A stretch of 8,273 bases of DNA from Candidatus Methanomethylophilaceae archaeon (GTDB lineage: Archaea; Thermoplasmatota; Thermoplasmata; Methanomassiliicoccales; Methanomethylophilaceae), in assembly GCA_017455785.1 (NCBI GenBank), contig JAFSYZ010000027.1:1-8273 (forward strand), given 5' to 3'. Both the position numbers and the translations under genes were made by a program. The notes under the pieces were generated by a model, which was given only the letters and a program-made list of their open reading frames with translations, was not told where the DNA came from and made no database searches. Each line of letters opens with the position of its first letter. Position 1 is the stretch's first letter. Positions 1 to 4,313 of the stretch are shown piece by piece.

Positions 1-140
1 CGCGGATACAGGGATAAATCTTTCGCGATGTAAGACGCCTTGAGCAACAAGGTTATCGATGGCTCGAGCCGTATGATGCGAGAGTATCACGTACGGTTCC
101 AAGAAGAGGGGGAGGGAGTAATCCCTTCTCCTTATTCGAC
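1..140 (+). mobile_element. Group II intron, 3' end (rest off left edge)
   Basis: The last 75 nt fold as group II domains V and VI (see the separate entry), so a group II intron transcribed on the + strand ends here. The 3' boundary is placed after C140 because introns of this class end in AY and the bulged branch A134 is then 7 nt from the end. Bases 1-65 would be the end of domain IV and its junction. They contain a small hairpin (CCTTG 38-42 with CAAGG 48-52). A frame open from the left edge closes at TAA 31-33; it could be the last ten codons of the intron-encoded maturase, but it is too short to identify. The downstream exon starts at 141 in noncoding sequence just past the 3' end of the opposing 59-aa gene. 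Without the 5' part, one cannot tell whether the element is full length or active. Confidence 0.87.
66..140 (+). ncRNA. Group II intron domains V and VI
   Basis: Domain V is 66-99, exactly 34 nt. It begins GAGCCGTA and ends TACGGTTC, an 8-bp lower stem that includes one G-U pair. The catalytic AGC triad is at 67-69, a two-base CG bulge at 90-91, a 6-bp upper stem at 74-79/84-89, and a GAGA (GNRA) loop at 80-83. The lower stem and bulge closely match the well-studied yeast ai5-gamma domain V. Domain VI follows: 106-117 pairs with 122-133 around a GTAA loop (118-121). A134 is then unpaired, and 103-105 pairs with 135-137. An unpaired A seven bases from the 3' end is the expected branch point. 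Together the two domains are nearly diagnostic. Confidence 0.92.
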
Positions 141-175
141 TAATCCAATGTTTTCTGTATCCAATTAGAGATTTC

Positions 176-355
176 TTACGTTGGTTCGGACTTCTGTTTT
201 TTGTTCGAAGTACTGTTCTTCCAGTCCTTCCCTCTCCAGGAATCCAGAAACTCCTGGTCGTAAGGGGAATCGCCCTCCCCGGCATAACTGCCGCCGCCAG
301 TCTCGGCCCATAGTCTCCTGAACTCCTCGTCTGACATCTCTTTCTTCCTGCTCAT
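176..355 (-). CDS. Small hydrophilic protein, 59 aa, unknown function
   Basis: An ATG at 355 opens a 59-codon frame closed by TAA. The protein starts MSRKKEMSDEEFRRLWAE, then a Gly/Ser/acidic stretch (GGGSYAGEGDS), then a Trp- and Lys-rich tail (SWRGKDWKNSTSNKKQK). There is no membrane segment, Cys pair or recognised domain. Codon choice (AGG, GAG, AAG, GGC, TCC) matches the neighbouring real genes, which is the main reason to call it. No clear ribosome site precedes the ATG. A 24-nt element 29 nt upstream (384-407) resembles one upstream of the zinc-ribbon gene, so it may have its own promoter. It is third in a minus-strand series after the zinc-ribbon and 49-aa membrane proteins (53-nt gap), and its stop lies 36 nt from the intron end. 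I do not recognise the family. Confidence 0.5.
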   Translation of the reverse strand: MSRKKEMSDEEFRRLWAETGGGSYAGEGDSPYDQEFLDSWRGKDWKNSTSNKKQKSEPT

Positions 356-383
356 GATATAAGAATTGACAAAGAAGAATAAG

Positions 384-407
384 TAGGACCGTCTGTTACT
401 TCCGTTA
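384..407 (-). promoter_or_regulatory. Duplicated upstream element, copy 2
   Basis: Read on the minus strand, this is TAAC-N4-GTAACAGAC followed by GGTCCTA. It matches 19 of 24 positions of the element at 1061-1084, with the same spacing between the TAAC and GTAAC half-motifs. It lies 29 nt before the ATG of the 59-aa gene. Some similarity continues past the motif (CTA..TAT.CTTC). It could be an operator, a promoter segment or a remnant of a duplication. Confidence 0.45.
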
Positions 408-408
408 T

Positions 409-558
409 TCAGAGCAGGTCCTTCTCACTGATGTACGTGAACGACCCGTCCGGGTAATGGAGTTCGACGGTCTCCGCATCCTTCAGCTTCTCCCTCATCA
501 TTCTCCGTTTCCTGATGATGTACACGGACAGGATTATCACAAGTATCTCGCAGATCAT
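409..558 (-). CDS. Small single-span membrane protein, 49 aa
   Basis: From the ATG at 558 the product begins MICEILVIILSVYIIRKRR. It has one hydrophobic helix at about residues 2-15, a basic stop-transfer run (RKRRMMREK), and a short soluble C-terminal tail (ETVELHYPDGSFTYISEKDLL). This predicts a small inner-membrane anchor with the tail in the cytoplasm. The start was chosen because it lies 4 nt after the stop of the zinc-ribbon gene and places the helix at the N-terminus. An in-frame ATG at 582 would add eight polar residues and overlap the upstream gene; it also has a GGGA upstream and cannot be excluded. The tight spacing indicates co-transcription, and probably translational coupling, with the zinc-ribbon protein. 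The family is not recognised. Confidence 0.62.
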   Translation of the reverse strand: MICEILVIILSVYIIRKRRMMREKLKDAETVELHYPDGSFTYISEKDLL

Positions 559-562
559 GGTA

Positions 563-1021
563 TCAGTCCCAGAAAAGGTCATGATTGAATCCCATCGTCC
601 CGCCACACTTCGGACATGGCATCTCCATAGGCGGATTCCTTATCTCGCGCATTCTCTTCCCGCACTCCTTGCATTTGACCACCGGGCGGTAGAGGATCTT
701 CCCTCTCTCATACACATCCATCTTGGGGCCTCCAAAAGTCCAAGGAACACCCTCGTCGATCTTCTTCCCCCTGGACCGTATCCTCACCACATCCTCCGAT
801 GTAATGTTCCCGCAGCGACATTGGTATATCACCATGTAGAAGCTGAACTCCGAATCCGGGTTCTCCTCCAGTATCTTCTTTGCCTTCTCGCCGTACTCCC
901 CGTTCATTATCCTGGCACCGATCATCGGGTGACGCGGGGCGCTCAGGAATCCTGGTCCCATCAGGATCTGTTCTGACTTGTATCCGCATTTCTCACAGAC
1001 GTATTCTCCTCCTATTCCCAT
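563..1021 (-). CDS. Zinc-ribbon protein of unknown function, 152 aa
   Basis: The product has four metal-binding-type Cys pairs: CxxC at residues 9/12, CxC at 68/70, CxxC at 117/120 and CxxC at 136/139. The simplest reading is two zinc ribbons, one at the N-terminus built from the first two pairs with a roughly 55-residue insert, and one compact ribbon at the C-terminus. No membrane segment or signal peptide is visible. I chose the ATG at 1021 because GGTGA lies 5 nt upstream. An in-frame GTG at 1030 would add three residues, but its GTG is part of that ribosome site. It is the first gene of a minus-strand cassette, followed 4 nt later by a 49-aa membrane protein, and is preceded by the 24-nt element at 1061-1084. 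Possible roles (nucleic-acid or protein binding) are inference only. Confidence 0.8.
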   Translation of the reverse strand: MGIGGEYVCEKCGYKSEQILMGPGFLSAPRHPMIGARIMNGEYGEKAKKILEENPDSEFSFYMVIYQCRCGNITSEDVVRIRSRGKKIDEGVPWTFGGPKMDVYERGKILYRPVVKCKECGKRMREIRNPPMEMPCPKCGGTMGFNHDLFWD

Positions 1022-1060
1022 TTCTTTCACCGTAACAAAAGATGGCGTGGGAAGGATATC

Positions 1061-1084
1061 TAGAACTGTCTGTTACGTTGGTTA
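1061..1084 (-). promoter_or_regulatory. Duplicated upstream element, copy 1
   Basis: On the minus strand, TAAC-CAAC-GTAACAGAC followed by AGTTCTA lies 40 nt before the zinc-ribbon start. GTAAC is directly repeated (GTAAC-CAAC-GTAAC). The + strand shows TGTTACG at 1071-1077 and CGTAACA at 1031-1037, a 7-bp inverted repeat flanking the space between the element and the start codon. This copy pairs with 384-407. Confidence 0.45.
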
Positions 1085-1106
1085 CAGAAGTTAGAAGAAG
1101 ATTCTA

Positions 1107-1421
1107 TCAGATGAGTTTCTGTTTCAAATCGGACCTGGAATACAGGATCCTGTATACCTCGACGACATTCTCATCATCGATGACGGAATAGGCGATGAGA
1201 AAGTTCCTGAACGATACGAACCGTATTCCTAGTTCTCTCAGTTCGCTGTCATCGGACAGTTGATACCTCTTGGGCATTTCCTCAAGGGAACGTATGGTGT
1301 CCATGAATCCTCTGAGATGTTCATCGGCGGCCTTCGGATTTTTCATTTCGTTCGCTATGTATCCAACAGTCTCCTTGATATCGGCCACCGCAGGCCCCGA
1401 TATCGATATGCGGTAGCTCAT
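1107..1421 (-). CDS. RelE/ParE-superfamily toxin, 104 aa
   Basis: The sequence follows the RelE/ParE plan throughout. It has an N-terminal strand with A-x-x-D-I and a helix (SGPAVADIKETVGYIANE), the N-P-x-A-A-D-x-H helix-turn (residues 28-35), the SLEEMPKRYQL segment, the ELGIRFVSFRNFLIAYSV core strands, and the C-terminal VVEVYRILYSRSD strand. Such toxins inhibit translation (RelE, YoeB) or gyrase (ParE); the sequence alone does not say which. The HLRGFMDTI and RILYSRSD patterns lean towards the ParE/plasmid-stabilisation side. Length is normal. The start codon overlaps the antitoxin stop (ATGA), with AGGAAGGA upstream inside the antitoxin gene. The product should be neutralised by the protein encoded at 1418-1675. 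Confidence 0.87.
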   Translation of the reverse strand: MSYRISISGPAVADIKETVGYIANEMKNPKAADEHLRGFMDTIRSLEEMPKRYQLSDDSELRELGIRFVSFRNFLIAYSVIDDENVVEVYRILYSRSDLKQKLI

Positions 1422-1675
1422 AGACCGAGTTCCTTCCTGATCTGAGCTTCCGCTTCATCAGGGGACATGACATCACCGTTCCTGGCCGCCTCGATACCGT
1501 CGCGTATCTTCCTGATCATGTCCTCCCTTGTCAGCCTTTCGTACTCCTCTATGCTTATCAGCACAGCGTGTCCGTGGCCGTTCTTAGTCAGATAGATGGG
1601 CTGGTTGGTGCTGAGGTACTTGTCGGTGAGCTCCGTATAACTATTCCTTAATTCCGAACTCGGTACGACGATCAT
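1418..1675 (-). CDS. Phd/YefM-family antitoxin, 85 aa
   Basis: The N-terminal half shows the Phd/YefM DNA-binding fold: VVPSSELRNSYTELTDKYL, then PIYLTKNGHGHAVLISIEEYERL. The latter is the characteristic PI-x-LTKNG-x-x-x-AVL-x-S-x-x-x-Y strand-helix signature. The C-terminal part (EDMIRKIRDGIEAARNGDVMSPDEAEAQI) would wrap and inhibit the toxin. I chose the ATG at 1675 because GGTGG lies about 5 nt upstream and the fold begins there. An in-frame ATG at 1702 has no ribosome site and would run through a palindrome that looks like the operator. The gene overlaps the toxin by 4 nt. By family precedent the antitoxin, alone or with toxin, should repress its own promoter. Confidence 0.88.
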   Translation of the reverse strand: MIVVPSSELRNSYTELTDKYLSTNQPIYLTKNGHGHAVLISIEEYERLTREDMIRKIRDGIEAARNGDVMSPDEAEAQIRKELGL

Positions 1676-1694
1676 TGTTCCACCTTGATAATCC

Positions 1695-1708
1695 GATAAC
1701 ATTTTATC
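1695..1708 (-). promoter_or_regulatory. Candidate operator of the toxin-antitoxin operon
   Basis: GATAA-CATT-TTATC is a perfect 5-bp inverted repeat with a 4-nt centre, 19 nt upstream of the antitoxin ATG at 1675. The surrounding A+T-rich sequence (1696-1720) could also supply a TATA box. Phd/YefM proteins bind palindromes of this kind in their own promoters. The assignment here is inference from position and symmetry. Confidence 0.45.
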
Positions 1709-1739
1709 AATTTAATAATGCTGACGGCCGATCTTATGT

Positions 1740-1786
1740 GTGACGTAGAGGGACGGGATTCCCCGTCCCTCTTCCCACACCGTCAC
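1740..1786 (-). terminator. Strong hairpin after the cytidylate-kinase-like gene
   Basis: GAGGGACGGG (1748-1757) pairs perfectly with CCCGTCCCTC (1762-1771) around a 4-nt ATTC loop, ten base pairs and mostly G-C. An outer pair, GTGACG (1740-1745) with CGTCAC (1781-1786), encloses it and includes the TGA stop of the upstream gene (1783-1785). No T-run follows on either strand, unlike typical archaeal terminators, so it may act as an mRNA 3' stabiliser or processing site rather than a terminator. Confidence 0.6.
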
Positions 1787-2082
1787 CCTTTGCTCTTCAA
1801 TTTCTTGTCCAGTACTTGCGTTATATCCCCGAGGGCATCGAACTGATACTGATGCAAAGGATTGGAAACGGGGACACCGCAGAATGAGAACAGTCCTTTC
1901 CCGTCCTTCTCATCTTTCTCATAGACCTGATCCTCTGTGATACCGGCCGCTTTGGCGGTCTCCGATATCAGGAGTTTGTCGTAACTCTTGATCCTAAGCT
2001 TTGCGGCGAGAGCCTCTGCGATCTCCCTTCCTCCGCTGCCGTTAGACCTTCCTATCGTGAATATTACCCTATTCTGCGTCAT
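1783..2082 (-). CDS. Cytidylate-kinase-like protein, N-terminal half only, 99 aa
   Basis: Residues 6-60 match the cytidylate-kinase-like family. They contain a phosphate-binding loop (FTIGRSNGSGGREIAEALA, residues 8-26), then IKSYDKLLISETAKAAGITEDQVYEKDEK, equivalent to the family's YYDK-x-L-I-x-x-A-A-x-x-x-G pattern. Later residues (NPLHQYQFDALGDITQVL) fit the helix before the second half of the domain. Family members are about 200 aa; this one stops at 99. The downstream minus strand shows no continuation (such as the expected V-G-R-x-A-D segment) in the same frame through the antitoxin start region. The start is certain: GGAGGTG precedes the ATG, and the ATG abuts the TGA of the membrane-protein gene. 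It is either a truncated remnant or a short variant working with the membrane protein. Kinase activity is doubtful. Confidence 0.78.
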   Translation of the reverse strand: MTQNRVIFTIGRSNGSGGREIAEALAAKLRIKSYDKLLISETAKAAGITEDQVYEKDEKDGKGLFSFCGVPVSNPLHQYQFDALGDITQVLDKKLKSKG

Positions 2083-2616
2083 TCAGGCACCTCCTGCTGC
2101 CGTCATCTTCTTCTTATGGATGATCACCATCGCCCTGCGTGCCGCAGGCTGTGCTATGAGCATCTCTATCCAGAACGCTATGCAGAAGTTCCTGGGCCAT
2201 ATCCTGGGCCAATTCTCTATCAGTTCCGTGACGTCGATCTGATGTCCTGTCATCACGAATGCTACGGCCTGTCCGATAAGACCTCCGAGGAAAGTGAGTA
2301 TCACCGACATCTGGAGGACGCACATTATCAGGTTGAAGCAAATGTATGTGTTCGTACTGTCAGTAGGGGACATGAATCTGCGGACGACCTTGCCTGCCAC
2401 CCATCCGACGATGGTATTCGACAGGGTGAAAGCCACAACGAACATGATTGGCCAGATTATGATGAAATCCAACATGAAATCCCCGAATCTGTCGAAAGTG
2501 TATCCCATATTGTCGAATACGTTGTATCCGCCGATCAGCATCGACGACAAGAATGCGATTATGCATCCGAACAGGATGCCTTCCTTTGTGTTCCACGGTA
2601 ATCTGAGCTCTTCCAT
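2083..2616 (-). CDS. Four-span membrane protein, DUF2798-like repeat, 177 aa
   Basis: Hydrophobic helices lie at about residues 14-30, 50-75, 92-122 and 138-157. The protein reads as two related units. Each has an N-terminal helix (ILFGCIIAFLSSMLIGG; ICFNLIMCVLQMSVILTFLGG), a short polar segment, and a second helix opening with a W-P motif (IIIWPIMFVVAF; IWPRNFCIAFWI) that ends in a basic patch (GKVVRRF; ARRAMVIIHKKK). This two-unit plan resembles DUF2798 proteins, whose function is unknown. I chose the ATG at 2616 because GGTGAT lies 3 nt upstream. The earlier in-frame ATG at 2637 would add seven residues and lacks a site. Its stop is followed immediately by the start of the cytidylate-kinase-like gene, so the two are translationally coupled. 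Confidence 0.75.
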   Translation of the reverse strand: MEELRLPWNTKEGILFGCIIAFLSSMLIGGYNVFDNMGYTFDRFGDFMLDFIIIWPIMFVVAFTLSNTIVGWVAGKVVRRFMSPTDSTNTYICFNLIMCVLQMSVILTFLGGLIGQAVAFVMTGHQIDVTELIENWPRIWPRNFCIAFWIEMLIAQPAARRAMVIIHKKKMTAAGGA

Positions 2617-2780
2617 AGCATCACCAGCAGGCGACACTGTTTCCGCTCAGCGCTTACGATTTACGTGGACCTGTATCGGCAAGAAAACTAAACGAGTATT
2701 TCATCGTTTTCGATACGGAATCAGCGTCCGAGTTTCTTGTGTGCCTTCCTCCGATTGAATCAGGGGCAACCATTTCCTTT

Positions 2781-2805
2781 GCCGGATTCATTTTTTCTCT
2801 CCGGC
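2781..2805 (-). terminator. Weak hairpin after the aminotransferase gene
   Basis: GCCGGA (2781-2786) pairs with TCCGGC (2800-2805) around a 13-nt loop, 9 nt past the aminotransferase stop. On the minus strand the loop is A-rich and no T-run follows, so terminator function is uncertain. The rest of 2617-2813 upstream of the membrane-protein gene shows no convincing TATA box or gene. Confidence 0.3.
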
Positions 2806-2813
2806 CTACAAGT

Positions 2814-4019
2814 TCAGGCCCTGTGGCGGATCATGAACCTCTCCAACTTGTCATAGGCGTTGGCGAGGATCTCGATTCTCGGCAAGGTGATGGTCCTGAA
2901 GTGGCCCTGTCCGAATTCTGGATCGAATCCGGAACCGTGTACCAGAACAACTCCCTCCTCCTTCATCAGGTCCATGACGAAGTCCTTGTCCGTCTTCCAG
3001 ATACCGTTGAGCTCGACCTTGGGGAACATATAGAATGCACCCTCGGTCCTGTTCGTGGAGATACCGGGAATCTCGTTCAGCCTCTCGTATGAGAACTCGG
3101 CCCTGTCATGCAGCCTGCGGTTCATGTCCGTGATGTAATCCTGCGGACCCTGCAAAGACGCCTGGGCCGCCCACTGGCACGGGACATTGGGACAGATACG
3201 TGCACGCAGCTGCTTCTTCATACCGTCGACTATCTGATTCAACATGCCCTGTTCGTCCATCACGTACATGTATCCGACCCTCCATCCGGGCATGAGGTTG
3301 ACCTTGGAGAACCCATTGAAAATTATCCTGGAGACATCGGACGGCAGCCTGGACATGGAGAAGAAGGGCTTGTCCGTGATCTTATCGTAAATCTCATCGG
3401 AGATTACCGGCAGTTCATATTCAGCAGCAAGGTCACCTATCTGACGGAGTATCTTCTCGGAGAACACAGCACCGGTGGGATTGTTGGGATTGATCACCAC
3501 GATGGCCTTCGTCCTATCGGTTATACGGGCACGCATCATGTCGATGTCGGGCTCCCATTCCTCCTCCTCTATGAGCCTGTAGGCCTTGTGCGTACCGCCG
3601 TAGAAGTTCACATACTGGTGGTATGACGGATAACCCGGACCGGGAAGCAATATCTCATCGCCGTTCTCGACCAAAGCACCCATCAGGATGTTGATGGCCT
3701 CTCCGACACCGCTGGTGACGAACACCTTCTCATAATCGATGTGTACACCATGCTTCTCGTACTCACGGTCCACGATGGCCTGTCTGAACTCGGGATTCCC
3801 TTCGGAATCACCGTAACCATTATCCGTATGGTCCACGGCCTTCCTGAGTGCGGCCTTGAAGTAACCCGGCGTCTCAAAATCCCATTTGTTGGGATCACCG
3901 ATGTTCAGCATACAGAGTTTCTTGCCCTGTTTGGCCAGCTGTGCGGCAGGTACGGCTACCTCTCTGATAGCATAATTCATCTCTGCTGCACGTTTTGAAA
4001 CCTGTATCTGTCTGACCAT
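2814..4019 (-). CDS. PLP-dependent class I/II aminotransferase, AlaA-like, 401 aa
   Basis: This is a full-length fold-type I aminotransferase, which would transfer an amino group between an amino acid and a 2-oxo acid. Visible landmarks: substrate-site GDP (41-43); TSGVGEAI (102-109), which binds the cofactor phosphate; PGPGYPSY (126-133); NPNNPTG (177-183); SDEIYDK (207-213), with Asp208 and Tyr211 on the pyridine ring; NGFSKVNLMPGWRVGY (235-250), with Schiff-base Lys239 and phosphate Arg247; and HFRTITLP (373-380), with carboxylate-binding Arg375. The N-terminal SKRAAEMNYAIREVAVPAA and the HGSGF plus FRTITLP ending resemble alanine-pyruvate aminotransferases of the AlaA group. Aspartate or aromatic substrates remain possible. 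GTGAT sits 4 nt before the ATG and a TATA box lies 32 nt upstream, so it is probably transcribed alone. Confidence 0.93.
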   Translation of the reverse strand: MVRQIQVSKRAAEMNYAIREVAVPAAQLAKQGKKLCMLNIGDPNKWDFETPGYFKAALRKAVDHTDNGYGDSEGNPEFRQAIVDREYEKHGVHIDYEKVFVTSGVGEAINILMGALVENGDEILLPGPGYPSYHQYVNFYGGTHKAYRLIEEEEWEPDIDMMRARITDRTKAIVVINPNNPTGAVFSEKILRQIGDLAAEYELPVISDEIYDKITDKPFFSMSRLPSDVSRIIFNGFSKVNLMPGWRVGYMYVMDEQGMLNQIVDGMKKQLRARICPNVPCQWAAQASLQGPQDYITDMNRRLHDRAEFSYERLNEIPGISTNRTEGAFYMFPKVELNGIWKTDKDFVMDLMKEEGVVLVHGSGFDPEFGQGHFRTITLPRIEILANAYDKLERFMIRHRA

Positions 4020-4050
4020 ATGATCACTGGCGCTGAATTCCGCTTAAGGA

Positions 4051-4058
4051 TATATATA
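4051..4058 (-). promoter_or_regulatory. TATA box of the aminotransferase gene
   Basis: TATATATA lies 32 nt upstream of the ATG at 4019. An archaeal TATA box here predicts transcription starting near 4030 and a leader of roughly 10 nt, enough to hold the GTGAT ribosome site at about 4024-4028. Confidence 0.65.
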
Positions 4059-4144
4059 CCTGGGCATAAGAACCCTATGAATTATCCAGAAAGAGAGTGT
4101 TATTGGACCAGTTATGACATCGTACCGTTGAATCAAGTACACTT

Positions 4145-4152
4145 TTTATATA
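4145..4152 (+). promoter_or_regulatory. TATA-like box with no gene at the expected distance
   Basis: TTTATATA in a longer T/A stretch (4143-4152) resembles a strong archaeal TATA box. The predicted start is near 4175. The next coding start is at 4314, so transcription from here would give a leader of about 140 nt or a separate small RNA. GAGGTGA at 4161-4167 looks like a ribosome site, but no suitable start codon follows it. Confidence 0.4.
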
Positions 4153-4283
4153 CTAGCTGTGAGGTGAATCATCATCCGGATAAGACCCGTAGGATAGGTC
4201 GCATAGCGGCCGTTAATGCCTGCGGGCAATGGATCATTATCTGTAAAAACTCAATGCTGCTGTCTCCATGGCAATGAGAACAG

Positions 4284-4291
4284 TTTTTAAT
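4284..4291 (+). promoter_or_regulatory. Proximal T/A box before the PAPS-reductase-like gene
   Basis: TTTTTAAT lies about 25 nt before the ATG at 4314. If it is the TATA box, the mRNA would be leaderless or nearly so, which suits the weak AGAGGG site next to the ATG. The same T-run could instead end a transcript begun at the upstream TATA box. Confidence 0.35.
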
Positions 4292-4313
4292 GTGTCATCC
4301 ATAGAGAGGGTCG

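Larger units (their letters stand above)
4020..4313. other. 294-bp divergent intergenic region, no protein gene
   Basis: This region separates the minus-strand aminotransferase from the plus-strand PAPS-reductase-like gene. It holds the aminotransferase TATA box (4051-4058), an unassigned + strand TATA-like box (4145-4152) and a proximal T/A box (4284-4291). Downstream of the middle box are short potential hairpins: GACC/GGTC at 4184-4187/4197-4200, GCAT/ATGC at 4201-4204/4216-4219, and an 8-bp pair TAAAAACT (4244-4251) with AGTTTTTA (4282-4289). An 85-codon frame from 4020 crosses these promoters, has no ribosome site, and does not look like a protein. A small RNA or structured leader between about 4175 and 4290 is possible but unproven. 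Confidence 0.4.

Noticed and set aside
176..186. Third copy of the duplicated upstream element
   Set aside because: Only 11 nt (AACCAACGTAA) match, and these overlap the end of the 59-aa gene, so this is not counted as a full element.
515..976. 153-codon + strand frame opposite the zinc-ribbon gene
   Set aside because: The minus-strand frame has ordered Cys pairs, a ribosome site and operon spacing. The opposite frame is His/Leu/Pro-rich, as expected of an antisense shadow.
2116..2601. 161-codon + strand frame opposite the membrane-protein gene
   Set aside because: It is rich in His, Tyr and Glu with no domain, and is fully antisense to a gene with clear membrane helices and a ribosome site.
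2617..2637. Earlier ATG (2637) for the membrane protein
   Set aside because: It has no ribosome site, whereas GGTGAT sits 3 nt before the ATG at 2616.
4020..4277. 85-codon + strand frame between the two divergent genes
   Set aside because: It runs through the TATA box of the aminotransferase and a second TATA-like box, has no ribosome site, and its composition does not resemble a protein of this genome.
4177..4290. tRNA or known riboswitch in the intergenic region
   Set aside because: There is no T-loop GTTCGA-type sequence, no acceptor-stem pairing and no recognisable riboswitch core. Only a generic small RNA or leader remains possible.
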